A stretch of 64,000 nt of DNA, from the NCBI GenBank assembly GCA_016584495.1, contig WAID01000006.1, forward strand, positions 1,612,001 to 1,676,000, written 5' to 3'. A model generated the notes under the pieces. It saw only the letters and a program-made list of their open reading frames with translations, was not told the origin of the DNA and did not search any database. Made by a program: the position numbers and the translations under genes. The DNA comes from Celoporthe dispersa. Taxonomy: Eukaryota > Ascomycota > Sordariomycetes > Diaporthales > Cryphonectriaceae. This document shows positions 24,485 to 36,029 of the stretch, piece after piece; the stretch's first letter is position 1; every line of letters starts with the position of its first letter.

Positions 24485-25352
24485 ATGTTATCTAATATTG
24501 ACGAGGAGGATAATCTGGCCCGCATGCAGCGTGGCGAACTCTACTATGCCTTCTCTCCTCAACTTGTAGCTGCCCGCAGGCGATGCGGTCAAGCCGTTGG
24601 CCGGTTCAACAGGGCGGGAGACCTCACCCGCCGGGAGATAGCGGCACACTGGAAAGAGTAGGTAGATGTAACCCGGGAGCATCTTGCAGGGGCCTTCAAC
24701 AGTTTCTGTGCTGACCGTCGAGGGTGACAGAATAACAAACGACGACCGGGAGCTTCCCCCTCCAGGACAGACAGAGGAAGAGGAGGACGCCATCTTGCAC
24801 GAATACCCGTGGATAGAGCGCCCGATCAATATCGACTACGCAACCAACGTCAAAGTGGGAAGCAATGTCTTCATAAACTTCAACTGTACCATCCTCGATA
24901 CCTGCCTCGTGTCCATCGGCTCGCGGACTCTCATCGGCCCAAATGTGTCATTTTTCAGCGGCACTCACCCACTCGATCCAGACTTGCGCAATGGAACCAA
25001 TGGGCCGGAACTAGGCGGCACCATTACTGTCGGGGAGGACTGCTGGATAGCAGGAAACGTCATGATCCTCCCAGGCGTGACAATTGGGGACGGCTGTACG
25101 ATAGGGGCCGGAAGCGTTGTTACCAAGGTGATTAAGTGCCAGGCCCGAGCTGTATACCTTGAGTGTGTTTTTGCTAATGAAAAGCTCTTTTTTTCTCCAC
25201 AGGACGTCCCGGCGTATCACGTTGCTGCCGGCAACCCCGCCAGAATCCTGCGCAAGATCGAACGAAAGTACAAGGCAGAGCAGGACGCAAAGAAAGGCCC
25301 AGAGCAGGCAATGGCAGAGCTGGCGACCAAGATAGAAAAGGCAGAGTCTTGA
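24485..25352 (+). CDS. Left-handed beta-helix sugar O-acetyltransferase (maltose/galactoside acetyltransferase type)
   Basis: Transfers acetyl from acetyl-CoA to a sugar hydroxyl; a soluble trimeric hexapeptide-repeat enzyme. Exons 24485-24657, 24731-25127, 25203-25352 give exactly 240 codons (239 aa). The N-terminal maltose-acetyltransferase cap domain is present (MQRGELYYAFSPQLVAARRR), followed by hexapeptide turns: NVKVGSNVFINFNCTILDT, IGSRTLIGPNVSF, the catalytic-His stretch FSGTHPLDP, the GEDCWIAGNVMILPGVTIGD coils, and VAAGNPARILRKI closing the helix. A charged C-terminal helix of about 35 residues follows. Neighbours are a dioxygenase and a second regulator, so it may tailor a small molecule rather than take part in carbohydrate catabolism; the family assignment itself is secure. 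Confidence 0.93.
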
Positions 25353-25958
25353 GTTTTGTACCTAAAACACAATGAGTTGCCGTCCGCCTACACCTGCTCT
25401 GCCCACGGAGAAGTAGTCCACACTGCCCAGAGAGGGGGTGTTGCTAAATGCACCGATCTGGTCATAGAAATAGTGCCAGAAATGCTTCATTCTCGAAAGT
25501 AGTGAGAGTTCAGTCATCAAGGCTGACGAGATTTGAAGCACAACATGCTTGGGCATTCGGTATAAGCTTCCTAGGAGAGCACGGATTATATAGCATCAAT
25601 TGTGACGCGACACAAACAGTCTGACGTCCACAACTACGTCAATTCCTCTTTTCAGCCAAGAACATGGAAATGCCTGTCTCGCTACCGAGAGAACGAGAAA
25701 GGCCTGTGTGCTCAAGTAGCCAATCAAAAGGGCCCCGTTATGCTATTGAGATGGGGACAAGATAGCACCGATTATGCCTTACACCGTCCACGCGCTGTGT
25801 CTCACTGTGTAGTATATACTGTAATAGCTGCCGCGGGCAGTCCAGACCGGCTGCAGCCCGCGCGCTTGGCTTGCGTGCTTAAGAGAGAATCTCCCCGCCT
25901 TCGAAGGAATCAGCCCACTCTCTTACGATGCAGTCACAAACTCGAATCATCAATTGAG
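25353..25958. other. Intergenic, 0.6 kb, promoter of regulator B
   Basis: Spacer between the acetyltransferase stop and the second zinc-cluster gene. A TATA-like gattatatag lies near 25580-25590. An in-frame open stretch upstream of the chosen ATG has no similarity to the family and is treated as 5' leader. Confidence 0.4.
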
Positions 25959-27492
25959 ATGGACTCGACAGGGGCTCCTCGATTACCCCAGCGATCAAAG
26001 GCTGGCTGCCAACAATGTCGTCGACGGAAACGAAAGTGTGATGAGAGGCATCCTCACTGCACCGGTTGCGTCGAGAGGGGCTTACCATGCAACTGGCAGC
26101 GCCTGGAGCCTGCTCGCAGGCTTGTCGCCCGGCGACAGCCTCAATACAACAAAGACTTTACGGTACCGGAGGAGATGCGTCCACATGTCACCGTCTTTGC
26201 AGCACCGTCAGGCTCTAGCGTGCAGACGCTGCTGTCGCACTTCTGCGCAACAAGTCCTCTATGGCTCACATCAGGCGGGGAGCGTAAGCGCGATGCTTGC
26301 TTACCCCTGATTATGCCTGTTGCAGAACGGAATCCCTTGGTCCTCAATTGTGTTTTTGGCGCTCGCGGCTGGCGACCTGAGCAAGTACAGCCCGTCGAGC
26401 TCGGGTATGGCCAGCTTATGCCATGGCTTCTACGGCCAGGCTGTGGCGGGGCTCCATTCTGCGCTCAATAGCGAGCTCGCATCAACAGAGGCAGGTGAGA
26501 ATAGGATCCACTCTTCCCCTATATTGATTCATGCCGACGCTCACCGTACCATCTAGGAGACGAAACGTTGCTGGCAGTTCTGCTGCTCTGTGTGCACGAG
26601 GTAATTCAACAATCTTGTGTTTCCCATCGTCATTAGAGCAAGGCATTCTTACAAAGCTCCATCCTCACAGGCAGTGAATTTCTCAGAAACATCCAGGATC
26701 CTGCCTCACATCAATGCGGCAGCAACTCTGTGTTACAGCCGCTCCTTCTCGGTGGCAAAGAATGCGAAGCTTCGAGGACTTCTTTTTGAAATATTCTGCT
26801 ACATTGCCGCCTTGACGTCCTTCACTCACGGCCGCGACTTGCTGCTTCATCTGGTCTTGCCGGTCTTCGACTCCCCTTTTCTCTCCGGCAGCCAATACCA
26901 AAACATCCTTCTTGGCCAGTGCAGCAAAGTGTTTTGCTTCATCCTCAAGGTGGCAATCCTAACAAACAAGACGGGTCCCGGTGTGGGCCTCGATGAGACC
27001 ACAGCCTCAGAGCTTCGGGCCATCGAAGCACAGCTTGCAGAGTTGCTGATACGTCAGCCTGAAGGCGATGATGACAAGGGGACAGCAGATGAATGCACAA
27101 CTGCGAATTTGTATCGGCTCGCATGTCTTATTCACGTCAAGAGGACGCTCGACCCGGACCTGGATCACCAGGACCCTGTGCTACAAGGTCTTGTTGCACA
27201 ATTCATTCAAAGCCTCTGCAGACTACCGTCGACGTCCCCAGCAAACGGAATCTTGTGCTGGCCTCTTGTTGTGGTTGGTTTGTCCTCGGTGGTGACAACT
27301 CACCGGCGGCTGATCGCAGGCAGGCTGAGGAAGATTCACGAGACATGGAGGTCGGACATTTTGAGCAAGAGCGCAGAGTTACTATCTCGCATATGGAAGC
27401 AGGAGAAGGATTACTCAAAGGTGTCGAATTCCTTGGGCGTCACGCCAGTCAAAATGCACCAGGCTTTCGAATGTCCGATAGTGTTGCTCTGA
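25959..27492 (+). CDS. Zn2Cys6 transcription factor (regulator B), frame break near residue 130
   Basis: ATG at 25959 followed by a binuclear zinc cluster near residues 16-44 (CQQCRRRKRKC then CTGCVERGLPC). Exons 25959-26494, 26557-26600, 26671-27492; about 466 aa. Middle-region landmarks are RNPLVLN, LALAAGDLSKYSPSS, CHGFYGQAVAGLHSAL, LLAVLLLCVHE, then LPHINAA, FEIFCYIAALTSFTHG and a C-terminal LGVTPVKMHQAFECPIVLL typical of the class. The frame changes at the T5 run 26353-26357 (one extra T): NPLVLNCV continues as LALAAGDLSKY only in the next frame. A second doubtful point is the T5 at 26783-26787. It lies between the acetyltransferase and the SDR/copper amine oxidase, so it may control the right half of the locus. 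Confidence 0.82.
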
Positions 27493-27755
27493 TATTGGCA
27501 CAGGTATGAATAGCGAATTTAATGAATGTGTACGTCATGAGCTCAGGCTGCCCACCCAAACCCTCTTACTACTATGTATACACACGCAGCTTGTTCTTCC
27601 GCGGTGTGCCCCCAAGTCCAACGGGCCAACGCCGCCGCGATTGCTTCGTCGGTGATATTATCCACACAGAACTAATTTTGGTTGGCAGGTCCATTTCATA
27701 CCGACACATGTAGTAGGCATCTTGTGCAGATGATCAACCTGGTACTGTATTTTCT

Positions 27756-28665
27756 CTACACAAAACAGGTCCCGCCATTTGCACACACAGTCGAGCCTGT
27801 GACCCATCGAGACTGTTCCTCACAAAGAAACGCAACTATTTGAACAATATCATCCACGCTACCGACTCTTGGTGCCGCTGGAGTGGACTTGATGAAATTC
27901 TCGATCCCCGGGACAGACTCCGCAGGGGTGGCGCTACATGCCAAAACCCGTCAGTCTAGAATACTTCATGTAACGGAAAAGGAGTGCTGACTGCCACTGA
28001 GATGACTTACTTCCACATATCCGTGGCTACGGGGCCTGGATTCACTGTGTTGACGGTGACCTCGTATTCGTGTCCTAGCTCAACAGCCCAGGTGCGGGCA
28101 AGGCTTTCCATGCACGCCTTGGAAGCTCCGTAAGCTGATTGCATTGGCCAACCTTTGAGAGAAACGTCAGCACGGGTTTCTTGAACTGGTCCATCCCAAG
28201 CCTTCTTGTTGGGTGAGGTGTCTCCTTACCTTGTCGTGCCACCACGCTCGATAAGTTGACGATTCTGCCACCTTTCCGCAGATGAGGCATAGCGGCCTGG
28301 ACCAGAAAGATGGGAAAGCGAACATTGGTATAGAAAACCTTGTCGAAGTGCTCGAGAGTGATATCCTTGAGGTAGAGCTCGTCCCCGGCGCCTGCATTGT
28401 TGACGATGATGTCGATTCCGTCACCAAATGCCTTCAGTGAGGCGGATATGACCTTTTGAGGTGCATCCGGATCCATACAATCTGCCTGGATTGCGACTGC
28501 GTCGCTGTGGGCCTTGATGGCCTGCACCACCTCGTCTGCCTTCGCAGAGGATGATGCGTAGGTGATGAGGACATTTGCTCCGCGCTTTGCCAGCTCCTGT
28601 GCGATCCCCGCCCCAATTCCACGGGATCCTCCCGTTACTATGGCGTTTTTACCTCGGAGAGACAT
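27756..28665 (-). CDS. Classical short-chain dehydrogenase/reductase
   Basis: NAD(P)(H)-dependent oxidoreductase. Exons 28665-28230, 28152-28011, 27933-27756; 252 codons (251 aa) without a break. Motifs: TGGSRGIG (cofactor glycines, about residues 11-18), NNAG, catalytic Ser in LSSVVARQG, and the YGASK catalytic Tyr/Lys pair just after the first splice junction. NPGPVATDMW is followed by a C-terminal WVTGSTVCANGG. Asp/Arg choice after the second strand is not decisive for NADH versus NADPH. The first intron (78 nt) and second intron (77 nt) have standard ends. It ends 263 bases from regulator B (convergent) and is divergent from the copper amine oxidase. It could reduce an aldehyde or ketone released by amine oxidation; that role is an inference. 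Confidence 0.92.
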
Positions 28666-29859
28666 ATTTTTAACGACAGAGAGTAGCTATATGTGTAATA
28701 GAGGAGGGAATTTACAGACAGCTAAAGAGAGCCAGGCGGGGGATTGAGATCTTAGGATTGGATCTCTGGACGCTCTGATGAATTTGGATCAAAGCTGTGC
28801 GCTCGATTGGCCAACCGGTAAGATTCCTACCTCAACTTCTTGAATCGGCCTGTGTGATGTGATGATAATGTGATAATACGAGAGAGTGGTGATCATCAGG
28901 AGGCCGGCCGGCGGCTGTACAGTGCTGTATTAGGTCTAGCAACTCCTTAAGTACTCGAGTATCCCATCTGATAGCGGCGGCTTCTTCCTGCTTCACCAGG
29001 TTTAGTGCCGGATTGGACAACCGGGGTCACAGGATTCATCCATCCCTAAGTTATTTCCACTATCGGTTATATGGTATAACAGTAGCAGATTTGTTAGGAA
29101 CTACCCCGTCCAATGAGGCGCGTGATGATTCCCGCGGCTGGATTAGTGGGCCAAGGAGACTTACAAGTTACACTTACGCAATAATAAGCGCATGTATTGC
29201 CCACGGAGGACGAAGCTCGGCTAGATCGGTACTTATGTGGGAACCCGGCAGTCATTGAGTCTAGGATCAAGAATACAAGCATGTGGTCGGGATGATAATG
29301 TTGATGATATATCCACAAATCTAGAAGATGCTCTGCTGCGTCGTCACAGACGTTACGCCTCGTGATAGCGCTATCTGGAGCGACTTTCAGTACGCAGCCA
29401 TAATCTACATGCGGTCCTGGTCCTGACTAAGTACGCTGAGCTCTATCTCCTGGTCGTGAGTGAGGTCTTGGAAGAAGCTTAGCCCCCCTAGATACGCTGC
29501 AGTTCCCAGATAGGCAAGAGTCGCGCGCTCTTGATCAACGAGACAACTCCGGGGTTTGCAAGGCAAACACTGTATTCAACGTAAAGACACAGGATATCAT
29601 AGGCCGCTTGTATCAGACCTTTTCGTCTGCATCTTATCGTCAATTGCCACAACGCGTGTGTATTTCCAAAGGAGGCTGATTCAAATGCAACACCTCACAA
29701 GGCGCACCTCCGGATTAGCATTTGTCCCTTCTCAAGTAGCGTCAACTATACGTAATTAGTATAAGAAGCTTACCAGTACTAACCTCTCGACACGACGCTC
29801 GTCTTCTGTTCTTCCTTTGCTCTCCCCAACCACCCGTCTCAGAAACGAACACGTTCACC
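28666..29859. promoter_or_regulatory. Divergent promoter, SDR / copper amine oxidase
   Basis: 1.2-kb spacer between divergent genes. Small ORFs only. A pyrimidine-rich leader (about 29800-29830) precedes the amine oxidase ATG. No RNA gene or repeat seen. Confidence 0.4.
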
Positions 29860-31976
29860 ATGTCTTCTACTACCCCTCACCCATTCGATACCCTGACGCC
29901 AGAGGAAATCCAAATTGGGGTTGCCATCCTAGAGCATGCCTTGCCTGGCATTCCTCTGCGATTCAAACGTATTGATGTTCTGGAACCCATCAAGAAAGAT
30001 GTGATCCCATATCTGGAGGCCGAGAGACTAGGACGCCCTCTTCCCAAACGGCCAGCACGGCTCTTATTCTCGTATTTCCACCGTCGCGATACCGGCGGAT
30101 TTTTCAAGGCAGTCATGAATGCCAATACCAAGAAGCCAGTCTATATCAAGGAGCTCCCAAAGGACGTTCAGGTATGACTCGAGACAGACAGCGCTGAGAG
30201 AGTGTTGAGGTACTTACACACCAAAATCAAGGGCCCCGCCGATGTCGACGAGCTCATTGAGATAGAGGAGGCCTGCATGAAGCACCCGGCTGTCCTAGCT
30301 GAGATCGAAAAGATGCAGCTCCCCAAGGGCTATACCGTCTGTAACGACCCCTGGATTTACGGCACAGACAGCGACGATGAGACCCGACGGCTTGCCCAAT
30401 GCTACATGTACATCATCGAGGTCGACCACCCAGAGTCTAACCACTATTCCCTTCCGTGCGCATTTTCTCCTGTATTTGATCAGGTCAGCAAGGAGTTGAT
30501 CAGGATCGACTACCTGCCAACCGGCGTGGATTCCAAGTCCCAGCCTACACAGCCGTGGAAACCCGTCAAGTGCGTCCAGTACGCTCATGACCTGCTGGAT
30601 GAGCCCCTCCGCAGCGACCTCAAGCCCTACATTGTTCGCCAGCCCGAAGGACCTTCCTTCACACTGAACGGCCAGGAGGTTTCTTGGCAAAAGTGGCGGT
30701 TCCGAGTCGGCTTCAACAATCGAGACGGCCTGGTCCTGTACAATCTCACCTATGATGGGCGCCAAACCTTTTATCGTCTTTCCATGTCTGAAATGACCGT
30801 ACCGTACGGTGGTAAGTACTTGTACTCACTCATCAATGGCTGGTGCGGGTGTTTCATACTGACTGGTTGCAAGACCCCCGCAAGCCCTACCACAGAAAGC
30901 AAGCTTTCGACGCTGGCGACGTGGGATTTGGCATCACCGCCAACCAGCTCGCCCTGGGCTGCGACTGCTTGGGACACATCAAGTACTTTGACGGGTACAG
31001 GACAGACTCCAAGGGCAACCCAGTCCTGCTGAAAAACGTCATCTGCATGCACGAGCAAGATAATGGTATCCAGCACAAACACACAAACTACCGCAACAAT
31101 GCCGCGACCGTCGTTCGGAACCGCCAGCTTGTCCTGCAGATGATCTGCACCGTTTCCAACTACGAGTACGTCCTGGCTTGGATTCTTGACCAGGCTGGCA
31201 ACATCGAGCAGGAAGTTCGAGCCACAGGCATCCTGTCCACCATGCCCATCGACAACGCCGACGGGGCCAAGGTTCGATGGGGCACCAACGTCGGGCCCGG
31301 AGTGATGGCCGCCTACCATCAGCATTTGTTTTCCTTGCGCATTGACCCGTCGATTGACGGACACAACAACACGCTCTATTTTGAAGACAGCGTCGCGCTC
31401 CCCGTGGACGCTGAGCTCAACCCCTTCGGCATGGGCTATGTCTCTGAGCAGACCATCCTCAAGAAAGCCGGCCACGCTGATCTCTGCGTCGAGAAGAACC
31501 GCGTCTTCAAGATCCGCAACGACAGCAAGATCAACGAGGTCTCCTTCAAGCCGGTCGCGTACAAGCTGCACGCGGCGCCCAGCCAGATGCTGCTGATGAG
31601 CCAGGACTCGTTCGCCCGCAAAGAGCTGCCTTTTTCGGAACACGCCGTCTGGGTGACCAAGTACCAGGACGACGAGCTCTACGCGGCCGGCGAGTTCACG
31701 AACCAGAGCCGCAAGGACACGGGTCTCGCCGAGTGGGCGTCCCGCGGTGACAATGTCGAGAACACGGACATTGTGCTCTGGCACACGTTTGGCTTGACGC
31801 ATAACCCGAGACCTGAAGATTTTCCCGTCATGCCGTCGGAGAGGATCAGTGTGATGCTAAAGCCTGATGGCTTCTTTACGAAGAACCCTGCCCTCGACGT
31901 GCCTCCCAGCACGCAGCGCTTCAACCAGTCACAGCTGCATGAAGATCCGTGCTGTGGTGGTAAGACGAAGCTGTAA
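29860..31976 (+). CDS. Copper-containing amine oxidase (TPQ enzyme), likely peroxisomal
   Basis: Oxidatively deaminates primary amines to aldehyde, ammonia and H2O2 with a self-made topaquinone cofactor. Exons 29860-30171, 30232-30811, 30874-31976; 665 codons (664 aa), no break, the usual family length. The TPQ precursor Tyr is the first Tyr of SNYEYVLAW, fitting the T-x-x-N-Y-D/E consensus. Copper ligands are the HQH pair in AAYHQHLFSLRID and the later His in TFGLTHNPRPEDFPVMP. The catalytic-base region is AFDAGDVGFG. The N-terminal N2/N3 domains carry HPFDTLTPEEI. The C-terminus is -TKL, a plausible peroxisomal PTS1-like tripeptide. It is divergent from the SDR. With the flavin MAO at 10-12 kb the locus holds two mechanistically unrelated amine oxidases. 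Confidence 0.95.
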
Positions 31977-32525
31977 ATAGGACAGCCAGGAGTCGGAGCG
32001 TTTGTCACATGGCAATGTATACAAGAGCCGCTTCTAATAGCGTATGTGTATGAAGCAGGGTAGCATTATGATTGGATGAGAATAGAGCGCGTTGCCTTTA
32101 GTACTCCGGTCTTGCACAAATCGAACGTACTGAGTAAATGCACTACAGTATTCAATGCACAAGTTGTAGTGAAGCTTAAATGTTTTTCACCGTGCAGCGA
32201 GGTAATGTGGATCATCTCTCTTGGTTCTTAACACCCCCGCTTCTGTAGGATGGTGGCGCTGCAGTGTCTCGCCGCCAAGGTGAGGAGAAGCCTGCAAACA
32301 GTTCTGGGTCACATTCAGGCGAAAGCATGGGGGCAAAAGCATGATGGGCAGGATTCGGGCTTGTTTAAATACCCTGCTATGCCCAGTACTCCAACTCCGC
32401 AAAATAAGTCATTGAGTATCAGATGATCCGACCAACCACCCGTCGAGATCCTAGCTGCGTCGTCACCCGGGAAGCCGTATTGCATATTTTGTGCACTATA
32501 AAATTGATCGCATATACATGCTGCA
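31977..32525. other. Intergenic, 0.55 kb
   Basis: Tandem spacer between the amine oxidase stop and the alpha-glucosidase start. Holds the 3' region of one and the promoter of the other; a TATA-like tataaaattg lies near 32498-32507. No gene. Confidence 0.5.
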
Positions 32526-35500
32526 ATGGTGAACGCAGCTTTTCTCACCTGGCATCTGGCCAGCGTCGCTGTGGCAGTCTCGTCCCTAGAAATACCAATT
32601 GCGAGGGACTCTTCCAGCGACGATCCTCTGGCGGCATGCCCAGGCTACGAGGTGTCCAACGTGAATACCACACCCACCAGCCTCTCGGCTGACCTATCAC
32701 TGGCGGGAGCCGCGTGCAACATCTACGGAACCGACTTACAGAACCTGACGTTAGAAGTGACTTACGAAACCGAGACACGTCTACACGTCAAGATCCAAGA
32801 CAAGGCGAACTCGGTGTACCAGGTCCCAGAATCTGTGTTCACGCGACCCAGCGCCTCGCAGGGAGCTACACACCCCGCCTTGGCCTTCAACTACACCGAG
32901 TCGCCCTTCTCCTTCACCGTGTCCCGCAGTGACACAGGAGAGATCCTATTCGACACCTCGGCAGCCGGCCTGGTATTCGAAACTCAGTATCTGCGGCTGC
33001 GGACCCGGCTTCCGAACAATCCTAACATCTATGGGCTCGGCGAGCACACGGATGCCTTCCGCCTAAACACGACCAACTATATTCGCACACTCTGGAGCCG
33101 AGATGCTTACGGCACTCCCAGTGGAGAGAACTTATATGGGAACCATCCCATCTACTTTGACCATCGGGGAGCCAGCGGGACACATGGCGTGTTCCTGCTG
33201 AATTCGAACGGGATGGACATCTTCATCAACAGCACAGGGCCGTCGGGGCAGTACCTTGAGTACAATACTCTTGGAGGGGTGCTTGATTTCTACTTCATCG
33301 CTGGGCCTGGACCGCTGGACGTCGCGAGGCAGTATGCCGACCTTGCGGGTTTACCTGCTATGCAGCCCTATTGGGGTCTCGGGTTTCACCAATGCCGCTA
33401 TGGATACCAGGACGTGTACAATGTTGCTGAGGTGGTGCAGAATTACTCAGACGCGAAGATTCCGCTAGAGACCATGTGGACTGATATTGATTACATGGAC
33501 TTGCGGAAAGTGTTCTCACTTGACCCCCAAAGGTTCCCTCTGCACATGATGCGGCAGCTCGTCGACCATCTTCACAACCATGACCAACACTACGTTATGA
33601 TGGGTAAATATGTATTCGGTTTTCTTGTGTTATATAGCTACATAATGCCTCTGTCCCGCCACCCCCCTTCTCTGGCCTCTCTCCACTTTGTTCATATCCT
33701 ATATGCGGCCGCCCCCAGCTAACGCGTGAACTCTGCTAGTCGATCCTGCGGTGGCCTATCAGAGCTATGCGCCTTTCGAACGAGGTGTGGAAGATAACAT
33801 CTTCTTGCTCCGGTCTAACGGCTCGCTCTGGCAGGGCGTTGTCTGGCCAGGTGTCACTGTGTTTCCGGATTGGTTTTCTTCAAATATCACGCTCTACTGG
33901 GACAACGAATTTGCCATCTTCTTTAGTCCTGAATCCGGGGTCAATATCGATGCCCTCTGGATTGACATGAATGAGCCTTCGGACTTTGCTTGCGGTGAGT
34001 CTTGAACCTCACGTGAAACGTGGCCCTCGGCTCACCTATTCCTCTTCTGTCGAGACGTGATCATTATTAATGAGAATAATCAGATTTCCCCTGCGACAAT
34101 CCAGCTCAACAGGCCGCGGCCGGGGGCGTTCCTCCGGATCCACCTGCACTTCGTACCTGGCCACGTCCGCTGCCTGGTTGGCCGTGCGACTTTCAACCGC
34201 CAGGTACGGACTGTAATTCAACGACGGATGAGAAAGCAGGCATCGATTCCAGGAGCCTAGACCAGAGCGCTGTGAAGGATAAGATCAGAGATGCCCCCCA
34301 AGTATTAGACTTGGGTCATCTCGTCCTCGCATCACGCCAAGAACCAGGCCAACAACTCGGTCTACCTGGACGCGATCTCCTCTACCCCCAATACGCCATT
34401 CACAACTACGCTGCTTATCTCCCGAGCTGGAATGCGGCGGAGGGCGGCCTGTCGAACCTCACGGTGAACACAGACGTGATCCACCAGAATGGCCTCGCCA
34501 TGTACGACACCCACAACCTGTACGGGACCATGATGTCCGCCGCGTCCCGCGACGCCATGCTCGCTCGCCGTCCTGCCCTACGGCCGATGATCATCACCCG
34601 GTCAACATTTGCAGGCGCGGGGGCCAAGGTTGGGCACTGGCTCGGCGACAACCTGAGCGACTGGCCACATTACCAAAAATCGATTGCCATGATGATGGGC
34701 TTCGCGTCCATCTATCAGGTTCCCATGGTCGGCTCCGATGTGTGCGGATACGCCGACAACACGACTGAGCAGCTCTGCGCGCGGTGGGCCATGCTGGGCG
34801 CCTTCAGCCCCTTCTACCGGAACCACAACAACTACCCGCCCACCATCTCCCAGGAGTATTACCTGTGGGACACTGTAGCTGAGGCGGCGCGCAAGGCCAT
34901 TGATATACGGTATCGGCTTCTCGATTACATCTACACCGCGATGTATCAGCAGTCTGTAGACGGAACCCCACTGATCAACCCGATGTTCTACCTCTACCCT
35001 GAAGACGACGCCACGTTCGGCCTGGACATGCAATACTTCTACGGCGATGCCCTGCTCGTTGCTCCTGTGACCGAGGAGAACGCCACCAGCGTCGACATGT
35101 ACCTACCAGACGACGTCTTCTACGACTGGTACACTTTCAAACAAGTCCAGGGCGCAGCAGACTACGTCACGGTAACGGACCAGGGCCTGACAGACATCCC
35201 GCTGTACCTCAGGGGCGGAGTGATCGTCCCTTTGCGTGTGGAGTCGGCCATGACGACGACAGAGCTGCGGGAAAAGAACTTCGAGCTTCTCGTCGTTCTA
35301 GGCAGTACCGGTCTGGCAAGCGGGCAGCTGTACCTCGACGATGGGGTCAGTCTGCAGCAAAATGGGACCACGCTCGTGCAGTTCGACTACGCCAATGGAA
35401 CACTGGTCGCTGGCGGGACGTTTGGGTACGCAGCCGGGGTTGTTGTCTCCAGCATCACTATTCTCGGGTATGGTTCGTCTGGTGCTGGGTCCAGCGTCAG

Positions 35501-35612
35501 GGTCCGAGGAATGGATAGCATCGCGCATTTTGACGAGGCCAGCGGTGCTCTAAGCTTCAATATCTCAAAGCCGCTGACTAGGAGTTTTGAGGTGGTGCTG
35601 GAGAGTCGCTGA
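32526..35612 (+). CDS. Secreted GH31 alpha-glucosidase
   Basis: Hydrolyses terminal alpha-glucose from maltose and malto-oligosaccharides or starch. Exons 32526-33603, 33740-33994, 34084-35612; 954 codons (953 aa), no break, typical AgdA-type length. An N-terminal signal peptide (about residues 1-19) is followed by CPGYEVSNV, a standard start of the mature fungal enzyme. Catalytic nucleophile Asp lies in ALWIDMNEPSDF; the acid/base region is GHWLGDNLSDW; sugar-binding residues include the GFHQCRYGY and PFYRNHN segments. Many N-x-S/T sequons indicate glycosylation. The stretch around residues 440-520 between the two catalytic regions is longer and less conserved than usual but stays open. With the GH43 enzyme it reflects a saprotrophic or plant-associated lifestyle; it is probably not part of the amine locus. 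Confidence 0.95.
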
Positions 35613-35630
35613 AGAGTATCTATGCAGACC

Positions 35631-36029
35631 TCACCGGCAGCACGCCAACTGTACAGTCGTGCAGGCCAAATGCAGACTGCAGTCATCAGTAAAAGAAATT
35701 GCCAACATTTTTGCCCTGCATTCATTATCCATGGGCTTGTGTCTTTTGACACCGTCTTCGATTTCGGTCGTGGGACCAAGGAGACTCCGTGCGTTTGCTG
35801 TCCATGCCTCGAACAGCATCTTGTCCGCTCCTTCGATCTGCAACAGCTTGTTGAGGGCATTTTGAAAGTCTTCCAGTTCCTGTGCCACCTTCGCAGCTGT
35901 TGTTGTGATGTGGAATCAATGCGTAATCTATGTGGAATCAGAGTGTGGAGCCGCCAACTACCCATCACGATGTGGGACGACAGTGCCTCGAGTTATAGCC
36001 GCAGCCGCAGCCACGTTCGAGTCAGACAT
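35631..36029 (-). CDS. Possible small hypothetical protein, two exons
   Basis: Reading backward, ATG at 36029 opens an Ala-rich segment (MSDSNVAAAAAITRGTVV). A GT...AG pair follows (about 35960 to 35897), and a helical acidic segment begins AQELEDFQNALNKLLQIEGA and ends at 35631. Joined it would be about 110 aa. The two exons do not match in phase: the donor lies after a G3 run that would need one base fewer, the same kind of break seen elsewhere in the window. The opening helix looks like real protein, but I know no family. It is convergent with the alpha-glucosidase, with stops 18 bases apart. Treat as hypothetical. Confidence 0.3.

Noticed and set aside
10286..31976. Classical PKS, NRPS or terpene secondary-metabolite cluster
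   Set aside because: No ketosynthase, adenylation or terpene synthase motifs in any frame; only accessory-type enzymes present.
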